Assembly (NCBI GenBank): GCA_002778195.1
Contig: PCDI01000005.1
Span: 2,102,392 to 2,166,391 of the forward strand
Source: Raffaelea ambrosiae
Taxonomy: Eukaryota > Ascomycota > Sordariomycetes > Ophiostomatales > Ophiostomataceae
Reading direction: 5' to 3'
Length of the DNA: 64,000 nt
This document shows, piece by piece, positions 8,945 through 19,763 of this stretch. The translations under genes were made by a program, and so were the position numbers. The notes beneath the pieces are model-generated. The model was not told the DNA's origin, did no database searches, and saw only the letters and a program-made list of their open reading frames with translations. The first letter of the stretch is position 1, and each line of letters starts with the position of its first letter.

Positions 8945-10945
8945 ATGTCGTCCCTCCGCAGAACATCCTGCGCGGCCTGCGTCGCGGCCAAGCGGCGCTG
9001 CGAGCGAGACGGCCCGGCGTGTCGGCGCTGCGCCAAAAAGGCCATTGCCTGTGTCTATCCGTACCCCTTCTTGCCGCTGCCACGGCCACCCAGCACCCCG
9101 GACGAGCAGACGCCGCACAGCGGCTTGGTGCGGGCCTCCTCTGCACAGTCCCTGGGACGGGAGCAGGAGGGGCTCGAGGGACCGGGCCATGACCAATCCA
9201 GAGTACCAGAAACCGGAGCGGCTTCGGCCGGGCTGCGTATGCGTGCCAGCGCCGCGGCGGACTCGAATGGGTCCTTCCCTCCCACCACGCTGCATGGCTT
9301 GCTCGATCTCGCAAGCTATGGCGTCCCGGGCCCGCCCATGCCCCCTCTAGGACCCCCACCTGCGGCAGAGCTGCCCAGCACAAGACAGACAGAAGGGGGG
9401 CCCCCTGGTGGGACCGCGGGTGCGGACCCGGCTGCACACCCTGGCAGCAGCACCAGCACGGCCGTCTTCGGGGCAGGCCCGGGCCCATGCGAGCATCGGC
9501 AGGACCGTGATCGCTGCCTGCGCCGCCGGAGACAGCACCAGCACCAGCACCAGCACCAGCACCAGCACCAGCACCACCACGACCAGCACCCGTCCCGGAC
9601 CGGCCGGCCGGCGAGGGGGAGACCGGGACCGCCGGACAGCAGCCTGGCACCGGGCCCCCCCAACCTGCCCCGGACCTTGCCCGTGATCCAGATGTGGCCG
9701 CGCCGCTTCGAGCTCGACACCTGGCGGTACTGTGCGCGCGAGCTGATCGCCTTTGTCGGGTCGTTTGCCACGACGGCGTCCAGCCCCTTTATTCTTCATC
9801 CTCCTCCTCCTGCCTTGCCCAAGAACAACAACAACAACAACAACGAACCGCCACCGCCACCGCCGCCCCCGCTGCACCCGTCGCTGCAGAGGGCCCTCGG
9901 CGTGTGCGCGGCGTACTGCACACTGACCCGGCCCGGCCGGCTCTTCTTCCACCAATACCTCGCGTCCGAGATGGACCAGCTGGCCGCGTCGGCCACGCTG
10001 CGGGGCGCGTGCGGCCCGGGCCCCCCTGGTGCCGCCGAGGACGGGACCGACCACGCCTCGACCGGCAACGGCGCGGCGGCCACCGCGCGCCGGGAGAGCA
10101 TGGTGGCCGGCTTCCGCGACGAGCTCGCCCGCGCGCAGGCTATGACGCTCTACCAGACCATGGGCATGTTCAGCGACGACCCCGGCCAGCGGCGCAAGGC
10201 CCGGGAGCGCGAGGCGCTGCTGGCGGCCTGGACGCGGGCGCTGATGCTGCGCACCCAGATGCTCACGCTCCAGGCCCCGACCATGGCGGCGGCGGCGGCC
10301 ACCGCCCCGTACGCGTACACGGAAAACACGGAAAACACGGAAAACACGGAAAACACGCAAGACGACATCGTGGGTGACGGCTATGGCTGGCAGACAACAA
10401 TGACAACACCGCCACCGCCACCACCACAACAGCAGCTGTCGTCGTCCTCGTCGTGGCCCCCCTGCGGCGGCGGCGGCGGCGGCACCAGTCCACCATTGTG
10501 GCCCCTCTCCCAGGAGGAAGTGGTCAGCGCCTACCGCACCGTCCTCGCGTCCTGCCTGCTGCGCTGTGTCTACTCGGTGCTGGCCTACCAGCAGTGCCCT
10601 CTGCTGACCGAACTGAGTCAACTGCCGGTCTATCTGCCCCGTCCGGCGACGACGACGACGACGGCCCAGCTGCCTGGAAAGGTCGTGTCTCCAGATCCCG
10701 GGACGGATCTCTGGACCCGCGTGCGCGACAGCGCCGAGACAAAGGGGCTGCTGAACCCCGAGAGCCAGACCATCCCGTACACGCACCTGAATAGCCTCTG
10801 GGCTACGCAAACACGGAGCCATGGCGTCGAAGGATGCGACAGGTTCACCACTCTTCTGCTGGTCGCATGCAGGGGCTCGAGCATTGTAAACGGAACTAGG
10901 CCCCAAGACATGAAGTCATGCAACATGCCAATGTGTGGTGCTTGA
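8945..10945 (+). CDS. Zn2Cys6 transcription factor
   Basis: A single open exon of 666 residues encodes a nuclear DNA-binding regulator. The zinc cluster is at the extreme N-terminus with Cys9, 12, 19, 26, 29 and 36 (spacing CX2CX6CX6CX2CX6C), followed by a proline-rich linker. The middle has a WPRRFELDTWRYCARELIAFVG segment seen here in two parts (residues about 243-265) and ends in LRCVYSVLAYQQCPLLTEL. I do not see the large fungal-specific transcription factor domain in full. Low-complexity tracts interrupt it: His-Gln (9532-9586), Pro-Asn, and four TEN units (10318-10358). ATG 8945 sits in ACACCATGTCG, directly before the cluster. It is the likely local regulator of the upstream catabolic genes. 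Confidence 0.82.
   Translation: MSSLRRTSCAACVAAKRRCERDGPACRRCAKKAIACVYPYPFLPLPRPPSTPDEQTPHSGLVRASSAQSLGREQEGLEGPGHDQSRVPETGAASAGLRMRASAAADSNGSFPPTTLHGLLDLASYGVPGPPMPPLGPPPAAELPSTRQTEGGPPGGTAGADPAAHPGSSTSTAVFGAGPGPCEHRQDRDRCLRRRRQHQHQHQHQHQHQHHHDQHPSRTGRPARGRPGPPDSSLAPGPPNLPRTLPVIQMWPRRFELDTWRYCARELIAFVGSFATTASSPFILHPPPPALPKNNNNNNNEPPPPPPPPLHPSLQRALGVCAAYCTLTRPGRLFFHQYLASEMDQLAASATLRGACGPGPPGAAEDGTDHASTGNGAAATARRESMVAGFRDELARAQAMTLYQTMGMFSDDPGQRRKAREREALLAAWTRALMLRTQMLTLQAPTMAAAAATAPYAYTENTENTENTENTQDDIVGDGYGWQTTMTTPPPPPPQQQLSSSSSWPPCGGGGGGTSPPLWPLSQEEVVSAYRTVLASCLLRCVYSVLAYQQCPLLTELSQLPVYLPRPATTTTTAQLPGKVVSPDPGTDLWTRVRDSAETKGLLNPESQTIPYTHLNSLWATQTRSHGVEGCDRFTTLLLVACRGSSIVNGTRPQDMKSCNMPMCGA
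9532..9586 (+). repeat. CACCAG hexamer repeat encoding His-Gln
   Basis: Seven to eight caccag units in a row encode alternating His and Gln, then a short His run. The block lies inside the regulator's reading frame. Confidence 0.9.
10318..10358 (+). repeat. 9-bp repeat encoding Thr-Glu-Asn
   Basis: Four units of acggaaaac encode TEN repeats in frame in the regulator. Confidence 0.9.
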
Positions 10946-11394
10946 AAAGCTAGAACCTGGTACATAGATTCATTGTGCACGTTTCAGGGCTTTTTTTTCT
11001 TTCTTTCCTTTTTTTCTTTTTTATTGTCTCTGTTCTTGTCTGCTCTGTTTTATATCCCCAATAACCACGGGCGCAATTGATCCAAACATTCAAAAAAAAA
11101 AACACGAGAAACATTGCCTTGCACCGAATCAAAAACAAAAAAGAAAAGTACGAGTAGTAGAGAAAAAGAAAAGAAAAATGAGACAACAAAAATGTTAACA
11201 CAAAGAACAATCCAATCACAACATTCGTGTGCTCCTTTCCCCCCCAAAGTCGACAATGGCGCTGATTCGTTAGACATGCCTGAATGAATGAACAGAAAAG
11301 AAGATATGAACCCCTGGAAGATGGACGCAAGATCCTAGGAAAACGGAACACGGAAAGCACCGAGACACACTCTTTGAGAGCACACTGCATGCAA
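10946..11394. other. Convergent intergenic region
   Basis: This region holds the 3' ends of the Zn2Cys6 regulator and the Usp gene. It is A- and T-rich with several long A or T runs, as expected for polyadenylation regions. I see no gene. Confidence 0.5.
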
Positions 11395-12614
11395 TCATGT
11401 CTTGGTGCCACCATTGTCGTCGTCATCGTCGTCGTCACTTTCGTCCATGACCTTCTTGAACAGCGCCGCCGCCTCGCCGACCTCCATTTCGTGCAGCTTC
11501 TTCTTTTGCTGCTTTTGGCTCTCCTTGGCTGCCTGGAGCGACTTCTGGTTCTGATTGCCCTTTTCTCCAAACTCTTCCTCGGATTCTTCGTCGTCGCTCT
11601 CCTCGACGACCGCTGTCTTGGCTTGTGCGGGCGCCGACACAACTTTCTTGAGCGTCGGCGAACTAGAGGGAGATGTGGTCGGCGATGGCGACGGCGTCCT
11701 CGACCGGCGTCCCAGGACGGCGTCGACGTCGATCGGCTTCAGTGTGGGATCGAACGAGGCCGGCAGGCCAATGGCCGCGGCGACCTTGTGCGCCTCCTCG
11801 GCAGGCGACAGACGGGCCTCTATGTTGTACTGATTTGTGCCCTCGAGGTTCGCTTCGTGCACGCCGTCGGTAGCAGCGAGCATGGACGCGTAGCTCTGCC
11901 GGGTCGGATCGTTGGTCCGCTTCTCCTTCTTCTTCTTGCGCTTCTCGTAATCCCGAACGACGACGGTGGGAATGGGAGAGTACTGCAGGCAGTACTTGGA
12001 AAACGAATTCGTGTTGACCAGGCCTTGGAAGCCGCCCAGTGACCGCCCTTTCGTCCCGACGACCAGCATGGACGGCTGATATACGGAGATCTGTAGGGGA
12101 AAAAAAGAAAAAAAAAAAAGAAAAGCGTTTGCGTCAGTACAGCATTTCAGGTTTTAGGCGAAGGGAAGGGTGGCAAGGCTCTGCGCACCAGTTTCTGGAA
12201 AGTGGCATGCAGCTTCCCAACAGAATACTCCAGCTTCACGCTGATCGCACAGTCGCCAGGAATCTTGGTCTTGATGCGCTCCACCATGGCTTCCGCCTGC
12301 GCCTTGTAGTTCTTAGCCTCGCCCATGCGCACGACGCTCTCGGTGACGTGCACGCAAATGATCTCGTCGCCGTTGTCGGCGTATTCGTCCAGCAGCCATT
12401 GCAGCGCAAAGTCGGAGTACACGTGCTGATCAATGCCCACCATCATCGTCCTCGACCGGCGCCGAGGGTGGTAGCCGCGGTGGCTGATGCTCAGTGTGTA
12501 ACTAAGGCTGTTGCTCCTCGTGGGCTCGCCGACTGGGATGTTGTCAAATCCGACATGGTGCCGGAACCTGGTGGTCGTGGGGGGCGCAGATTGCGTCTCT
12601 GTTAGCGTTGTCAT
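11395..12614 (-). CDS. Universal stress protein (UspA) family protein
   Basis: Two exons (12614-12189 and 12090-11395) encode 373 residues. The Usp fold spans about residues 50-200: RTMMVGIDQHVYSDFALQW forms the first strand and helix, IICVHVTESV follows, and exon 2 carries SMLVVGTKGRSLGGFQG with the GX2G nucleotide-binding turn and then SKYCLQYSPIPTVVV. After it come a Lys-rich stretch (EKRKKKKEKR), a Ser/Thr/Pro linker and an acidic C-terminus with an eight-Asp run. Usp proteins bind ATP or act in stress response; the role of the fungal members with such tails is not settled. The intron is phase 0 with donor GTGCGC and acceptor CTACAG. Probably cytosolic or nuclear. Confidence 0.88.
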
Positions 12615-13959
12615 GACGTGTAGTATTAGGAGTTTGGCTGTCCCATACGAACAGGAGCAGACGCAATGCAACCAGAATGGTAAATGTGGTATCGATCGGA
12701 GGGAAAGACCAAAAAAAAAAAATGAGCACGAAGGAAAACGAGAAGGGGGGGAGGGCAACGACGTCACGAGGATTTTAAGGAATGGGAACAAATGGGAACG
12801 ACAGCTGGGCGAGAGATACACGGCGTAAGGCAAAAATCTGTGGCGAGTTAGGTGGGGTGGCTGTGCGGGAGGGGAAGGCAGAGGGAGCAAAGGACGCCCA
12901 GTTGCGAATAAGTGTAGCTAATTAGGCCTGTGCGATTCCCCATCTGCGAACAGTGTCCCGACTAGAAAACGACGCCGTCTTCAGGCTAGGCCTCGGACGT
13001 TGGGGTACGAGGCAACACAGGCAAATCGTGGGCCGTTGCAGAAAGTGGCAGCATTCCAGTACTGGGTGGCGGCACCGTCGGCTGGAGGATGCAGGCACCA
13101 CCTGGTTGCTCGTAGTTGTCCTAACTAGTTGCTAGTTGCTCCTGGCTGTTCTCGTTGTCTGGCTGGGGAAGATTGGGGCGTCTGTTGCACGGCTGGCTGG
13201 AGAGAAACTAGCTGCCCTGGATGTAGCGCGCGGCCGAGGAAGACGGGCACACCGATCGCCAGCTATGACTTCGCACTTGCCGCCAATCGTCGCCCATTGT
13301 CGCAGGCTATCAATCCCCCCCCCCCAACTGGAGCTCGGGAGGACCACCTCTAGACCCGCCCAGACACCCGTGAGGACGCCCTAGTGGCTCTAGGCAATGG
13401 TTGGCGCATCTTTCTACCCTCCATGGACGCTGGACATCGGCTTCCGTTCCCCGCAGCTGGCATGCAACGTCGTCTGCGTTGGTGGGATGAAGGCCGCCAA
13501 AGGTTGGGGTTGTCGGGCTGGGAAAGGGTATTCTCAGATCCGCCGATAGCGACCATGCAGATGGTGTTCTTGTGCGGTGATTGGCCTGCCGACGAGTGGT
13601 ATTCAGGAGAATCTCCCCGAGGCGATGCCCCCTGAGAAGATCCCCCCTAGACGAGGATGCGCAGGATAAAGGTGCAACCCGAAGAAACATCTCGTGGAGA
13701 AAATTTGCCCCGGGGATGATTATCACAGGGAGAAGGTAACTATGTGCCAGTGTGTTTATGCGTGTTGCGATGGATGAAGGAGGATGCGTGCATGCGCACG
13801 TGCACCTGTGTGTGCATCTGGTCTGCTCGTGTGCTTCTGCTCGTGTGCTTTTGAAATGCGTGCTTTCCATGTTTTGATATGCATTGTGCTGTGCCTTTGA
13901 GTGTGTTTTCGGGCTGGGGACGTGGACAAACAAGAGAACGCTCAACACCGTTATCAGAC
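12615..13959. other. Intergenic region with no recognisable gene
   Basis: The right part may be 3' UTR of the small hypothetical gene that ends at 13960, or further exons of it if the donor at 13963 is used. The segment 13784-13816 alternates purine and pyrimidine. Frames open here show no family features. Confidence 0.4.
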
Positions 13960-14499
13960 TCACCTCTCTCCGGGACTCGGCGAGCGGTACTGGATCCGCT
14001 TGGGAGTCCCCTGGGGCAGGGTTGGGTTGGTAGGCTGGCGAAACATGACCGACAGTCGTCGAGACCACCGGCCGCTGCCGCCCGTGTCGTTGCTGTTGCC
14101 AAGATCCAGTGTCACCGGCAGCTGAGGGCTGGGGTGGGCCATCGATCCGCCGCTGCTGGAAGACGTCTCCGGTCCTTCAGACAGCGCATCGCCGGGGAGG
14201 TGGCGTGCTGCAGGAGCCACTGTCGTCGTGGCGGAAGGCGCAGCTGTTGGAGCTGCTGCTGTTTCAGTTGAAGCCGTGGCTGCCGTGGCTGCAGACGACG
14301 CAGCTGCTGCAATTTCCTGAACAGGCGGAAAGTAGCTGCCGCTGGTGTCGAGCTTGGGCGGGTCCTTGGTCATGGGCGACACGTCTGCGCTCGCGGGCTT
14401 GACAGCCCCGAAAGTCGGCAGCGGACTCAGCTGGTCCGATGCTTCGCCAGACACCCGAGTGGCTTCCTCGCCAGGCGGCTGACCAGATGCCTCGGCCAT
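13960..14499 (-). CDS. Hypothetical Ala/Ser/Pro-rich small protein
   Basis: An open frame of 179 residues starts at 14499 and stops at 13960. The first 110 residues are of low complexity (Ala/Thr/Pro). The last 45 look ordered or motif-like: RWSRRLSVMFRQPTNP and GTPKRIQYRSPSPGER, with several potential Ser phosphorylation sites. I recognise no domain. The TGA stop overlaps a perfect GTGAGT donor (13963-13958), with a fitting acceptor (CCCCAG ending at 13914). The protein may therefore continue in further exons, and the 3' end is uncertain. No signal peptide or membrane helix. Confidence 0.5.
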   Translation of the reverse strand: MAEASGQPPGEEATRVSGEASDQLSPLPTFGAVKPASADVSPMTKDPPKLDTSGSYFPPVQEIAAAASSAATAATASTETAAAPTAAPSATTTVAPAARHLPGDALSEGPETSSSSGGSMAHPSPQLPVTLDLGNSNDTGGSGRWSRRLSVMFRQPTNPTLPQGTPKRIQYRSPSPGER

Positions 14500-17400
14500 G
14501 ATAATTTTCTTATTTTTCCCCCTTGTTTGAGAACAGTGCTCTCCAGGGCCGTTTGAAGTGGTCTGTTCTGAGCTTCCCGGAGGTCAAAAGTCTCAAGACT
14601 CTGCTCCGTGTCTTCTTCAATCTTGTCTGTCTAGCTGTACAGGCGATGGTGCTGCTGTTCTTGTTGCTGCTGTGCTCGTGAGTTGGTGCTCGTGCTCGCT
14701 TCGTGCCAGTGCTCGGATGGCCTCAAGTGAGGCCAGCAAAGGCTATTTGGCACAGAGACGCATGAGGGTAAAGTCAACACACAGGACCCTCATGTGAGGG
14801 AAAGCAGGACGGCGCAGAACAAGGCGCTGGTGTTCGGGCCGCAAGGGGGAGTGACGTCTGCCCCTGGCTAGCACAGCTCGGCTCGGTAGGTGGCCTCTAG
14901 ATCTTCTCGTAAGAGAAAGTCTGTGGGAACGACCGAGGCACGAAAGGGATAAGACAGAAAAGTTAAAAAAAAAAAAAATAGCTGCAAAGCAGAACAGAAG
15001 GCACACAGGACTCTGTAGAACAGGGTGGGAAACCGCCGATAAAAGCGGCTGCGGCTACCACACTCTGGCAATATCGCCTGAGGCAGGAGCGACTTGAGAC
15101 GCCGTGAGCCAAAACAGCAGGAGCGGGTTAACGCCTTTGCTTCTCCGCGGGAGAAACCACTAAGAGACAGCAGTAGCCTTGTTGGGAGACACCGGGAAAG
15201 ACACCGAGAAAGGCAAGAGCAGGTCAAAACTAAGAAAAGAGGAAGAGAAGAAGAAGCACAGGAAAAACAGGAAAAAAACAACAAAAATAAAAACCAAAAA
15301 CCAAGCAGAAAAGACGTCGATATGTGCGTCTGTGTGTGGTCTGGTCTGCCCAACCAATGGCTGCCGTCTACGAGAACAAACAAGCCAACCAGAGCACAGC
15401 AGGACGTCCCGGGAGATAGATAGAGCCCGGATTGCGATAGGAAGGGGAGAATATGCAGAAGAGAAAGGAGGGACCCGTCCTGCTATGTATCAGTGTTGCC
15501 CTGCGGCCCTGCTGCCCTGCTGCCTGCTGCTGTTATGTTTTTTACTGTCTACCTGGGCTGAAAGAGCGTGGGCTTATTTTCACGGCTGTAGTGCCATCAA
15601 GGGGGAGGGGTGTCATTTCTGCCAAGGACTGGCCAGAGCCAGCTTCACCTCCTTGGGTGTCTTGGCACTGCGACCAAGAGTGGCCCTCCTGCCCGAAGGC
15701 TGGCCATCAACAGAACAGCCCGCCCAAAGCGTAGCCCCAGGGGCCGCGGGCTGACCCCAGCATGGGAAGGAACGAACTGTTGACAAAGGCAGAAGAGATG
15801 AATGAAGGGCAAGAGCAATATAACGGCCAACGTTCTGTGGGGCCAGGACGCGCTTCGTGCCTTCCTCATCAAGGGAACGGCCGGTAAACGGCGACAAAAA
15901 GAAGGGCAGAGAGGCAACCACAAAAGACAACCCAAAAAAAAAAATCCGGCGGAGCTCTGGGCAGTGACCAGCCCAACAGCCCTACGAAAGAGAGCGGTTG
16001 GACTGAGCTGTCTACGGTGTACTTTTTGGCTCCCCTGCCGTCTGCCGCCATATATTACTGATGTATGTAGCATATTATTATTATACCATCCATACTCGTG
16101 CATACTGCATATGTACGAGCTTGTCCTATCGTGTGTAAAGCTTATTCCGCTCTGCCCAAGTTCGATTCGACCGGATTGGCCTGATAAAATACCCACCCAA
16201 GAACCAAGAAAAGCGACTGCCAGTGAGGGAGAACAAGCAAAACCTGCGGCCGAAGGTCGGGTGGATGGCATGGGGCACGTCGTTTTTGGTCCTCCGCAGC
16301 CTTGGCAGAGGCCTCCAAACCAGGAAGAGCAGGGAAAAGACACAGGAACTAAGCATCCGACTGGAGAACAGGAGAACAAGATGGAGATATGTGTTGTCCA
16401 AGGGGGGTGGACAAAAAGAAACAGGAGAAGCGGGAAGAGAAAGGGGGAAAAAAAAAGCAGAGAAAGACTGAGAAAAAGAAGATTAGTCGAGATGGAGGGG
16501 GATGAGACAGAAGCTGTGTTGGGCTGAGTAGTCAGGGGGCGGGAAAGCATAGAGCAAAAAAAGGATAACGTTTGTGGTTCGGGCCTTTGGTTTGTGAGAT
16601 GTGGACGGCCACCCAGCCAGGCCAGCGCCCTGCTAAACTCAGCCAGTCAGCGTCCCCGTTCGCCCACGCGATCGCTTTTGATACGCCGGCTTCTGTATTT
16701 GCACTTTTTTGGGGGGGGGGTGTGCGTTTGTGCCGTATGTGGGCGCACTTCTGTGCTTTTGTGCTTTTGTTTCTTTTTTCTGCTCTTTCTTTTTCTCTCT
16801 TTCCCTACCTACTATGTACGTCTTCACGTGCTGCCCGACTCACAGGCAAGAGAGCGCAGGGTGCGCCTTCCTCACCGCTCTGTACACCACAGCAATAGGG
16901 AAACTTGCAGCCTAGTTAGCAAGGATCAACTGCCCAACTACTACTCCCACACACATCAAGCCGAACTAACACCACAGTCACTCCATTTTCAACGCTGACC
17001 CTGTTCGCAAGGTGTGTCTGTTCTTACTGTTCTTGGCAACCGCGTTGTGTCCACGTCATACTTTGTCGTTACATAGCAGAGCGGCCGCATAGAACCGCAG
17101 GATAAAGCTCTGTGGTTCGTATGACCGAACGGCTTTGGCCCTGTTCCGACAGGTTCGCACCGAGCAAGGCTCGAAAAGAAAAGGGCAATAAAAAGGGCAA
17201 CCGGGTATCTTGCCACGAACTCTATATTCCGACTCGATGCAACCAAGAAGGGATCGCAACGTCGCCCAGCCATTGACTCATGGCTTATTACAGAAGCGTT
17301 CTTATTGCCTTGCAGGCGTTGCATCCTCACCTCTTTGTTTTCGTCAATCAACTCGCTGCATTTTTTTTTTGGACCTTTCCCAGTTTCTGTCACGATTCTG

Positions 17401-18038
17401 TCACATTTCGCCCACGTCGAACATGGCTTTGTACGTCTAGATTGTGTCATTTGTGGCATGGCCCAGTTTCCTATGGATGTCCCCCCTACCTAATCCCCAT
17501 ATTTGAACCCCGTCTTCGCCCCGTCTTCCACGCATGGCCGGGACAGCCTCCGCTACCGTTGTAAGATATCATTTCATGGTGAGCTGCACGCTTTTTCTGA
17601 GCTATCACACTTGTGACACCCGTGCGCACCTCGTCCTCGACTGCCGAGGAGGGAAACCACACATAACACACATACCAAAAAAAAAAAAAAAAAAGAAGAG
17701 AGATAAAAAACCTAGAAAAACAATAAAAACACCAAAAGAGAAAGCAGCTCGCAGAAATTGGCTTTTTTTGATGCAGACTTCCCGCGCTCTCCCGTTTCTT
17801 TTTCTTCGGATTTCCCCGTTTCGTGTGTAAGATATCTCGCTCATTTTGCTTTTTTTCCATTGCTTTTCCGTCCTTGCTTTCCCTGTGGAGAGATTACACA
17901 GCCGAAATGACGCCATGAATAGTTGGGAGGGAATGCGAAATCTCCTTTTCTGTAGTGCCATATCGCAACAATACAGGGTATTTCGTATTCTTTTGGAGTG
18001 AGGTTGGTGTGAGTGGCCGCGAGAGGGACTGTGCCTCT
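14500..18038. other. 3.5-kb region without a supported gene
   Basis: Several frames are open for 100-300 codons, but they are rich in Phe/Ser/Leu or Lys/Arg/Glu from pyrimidine or purine tracts, have no domain and show no coding-like codon use. Long homopolymer runs are common (T or A at 14965, 17679-17694). The left part includes the upstream region of the 14499 gene; the right part is the 3' flank of eIF3L. I see no tRNA or rRNA. Confidence 0.4.
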
Positions 18039-19763
18039 TTAGTTATAGGTCCGGGACAGGTTGCGAAGGTACCAGTCCACCAGTTTCCGGCCGACCTTAG
18101 CTTCCGAGACGTGGATGAGGTCCTGCGGTTGTTAGTATGGATATGTGAAGGGCAGCCAAAAACAAAATATAGAAAATTTAGGGAACATGGGGAAAATAGG
18201 AAAATGGGAAGAAAACAAATCCAAAAAAAGAGAACAAAAACGAAGCAAAACGAAAACAAAAGAGAGTAGAATGTAAACGCACCCCCTGCAGAGCATAGTC
18301 CAGGTCGCTGACGTTGATCCAATCGCCGTCCAGCAGCCGCTGGTCGGTCCACCGCAGCTGCTTGGTGCGCTGCTTGTTGACCAGGAGCCACGAGCGCAGC
18401 TCCTCGGGCCGCACGTCCAGGAAGCCGGCCAGCTTCTTGAGATCCATGGTGGTGTACAGGCGCAGGTACGACTTGACCGTGGGGCTCCACATGTTGGTCT
18501 TGACCTCGTCCATGAAGATGGCCAAGTGGTGCTCGATGGGGTCGACGTTGGCCTCCGGGTTGTCAAAGTCTGGCGGCACCGGCGAGATGAACTTGGGGCA
18601 GGCGGCCTTGAAGAGCTCCTCGAAGATGGGAAGCGACTCGGGCCCGCCGCGCTGCAGCTTGAGCAGCTGGTCGCCGTACTTCTCGCGGATCTGGGTGTGG
18701 ATGGCGTCGTCCAGGCGCGTGGGGTGGAAGGCGACGCAGATGGCGATCAGGGCGTACATCTGGTCGTTCTTCTTGGTGATGGAGTCGTACTGCGCGTTCT
18801 TCTGGAAGTTCTTGGTGCGCGACACGTACACCAGGATGTGGCTGAACATGCGGATGGCGTCGGCGTAGCGGCGCATCATCATGTACGAGAAGCCGATGTA
18901 GTAGTAGGTCGTAAAGTGCGCGGCCATGACGCGCGCAAACATGGCCTTCTTGTTCAGCTCAATGTCGTCCATGGTCTTGAGGGCCAGGCTGAAGTCGCCC
19001 AGCAGACAGTGGACGCGCAGGAGCCCAATGATGGAGAAGTAGCCCAGCATGCGGTACAGGTTCTTGGAGCCGTACTCGCCGGCCACGGCAGCCGGGTCCT
19101 CGTTGCGCTTGGACGCGGCCAGCTGCTCGGTGATCTGGGATCGTTGTATCAGCGAGTACAGCACGTTGAGGACGCTGTAGCAGCCCCAGGTGTTGGGGTT
19201 TTCGCGCAGCATGGCGATCTCCTCCTCGTTGTTGGACTGGCGGGCAATGCGCATGCGGTAGGTCGAGAACGAGTTGAACTGGTAGATGAATTCATCGATG
19301 ACATCCCAGGCCCAGTAGTACTGACGGAAGAGCATGGAGAGTTAGAACAAGAGAACAGGACTCGTACGGATCACACGATCCGCGCCGATTCACACAGAAT
19401 CAAGACCACAGCTGAGAAGCCCCCCCCAAGAACACAAGAAGAAAAACTCACCGACGGAGGCTCCAGATCGACCGGACCCTCGGAGTTCAGGATAAAGTGA
19501 AACAGACTGCAATAGGCGTCGTAGCTCTGGAACTTGACCTCGAGGGGCGCGGAAAAGTCCAGCGGCTGGGCAGCGGCGGCCAGGCGGGCCTGGATGTCGT
19601 CGTTCTGCTGGGCGAGGGTGAGCGAGTTGACCTGCTCGAGGTCCTCGAGGCCGTCTTCGTACTGGACCTGCTCCTGGTAGTCGGCCACGAGCGCCTCCTC
19701 CTCGACGTCGCTGTCGTGGTCATTGGCGCGGGCGGGCGCCGCACCGTTGGGAAAGGTGCTCAT
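18039..19763 (-). CDS. eIF3l: Eukaryotic translation initiation factor 3 subunit L
   Basis: Three exons (19763-19452, 19320-18283, 18122-18039) encode 477 residues, close to the usual family length; both introns are phase 0 with GT...AG ends. eIF3L is a PCI-domain-type subunit of the eIF3 complex that organises the 43S pre-initiation complex in the cytosol. Diagnostic stretches are YYWAWDVIDEFIYQFNSF, NTWGCYSVLNVLYSLIQRS, NLYRMLGYFSIIGLLRVHCL, TTYYYIGFSYMMMRRYADAI and KTNMWSPTVKSYLRLYTTM. The short last exon (DLIHVSEAKVGRKLVDWYL) closes the PCI region. The start at 19763 gives an acidic N-terminal tail as in other fungal members. eIF3L is present in filamentous fungi but missing from budding yeast. 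Confidence 0.96.

Noticed and set aside
9347..10906. 519-codon minus-strand frame opposite the Zn2Cys6 regulator
   Set aside because: Composition is Arg/Gly/Val from repeated triplets on the other strand; the zinc cluster lies on the plus strand.
15645..16550. 301-codon minus-strand frame in the gene-poor 14.5-18 kb region
   Set aside because: It is Phe/Leu/Ser-rich from purine tracts on the other strand, with no domain and no neighbouring exon signals.
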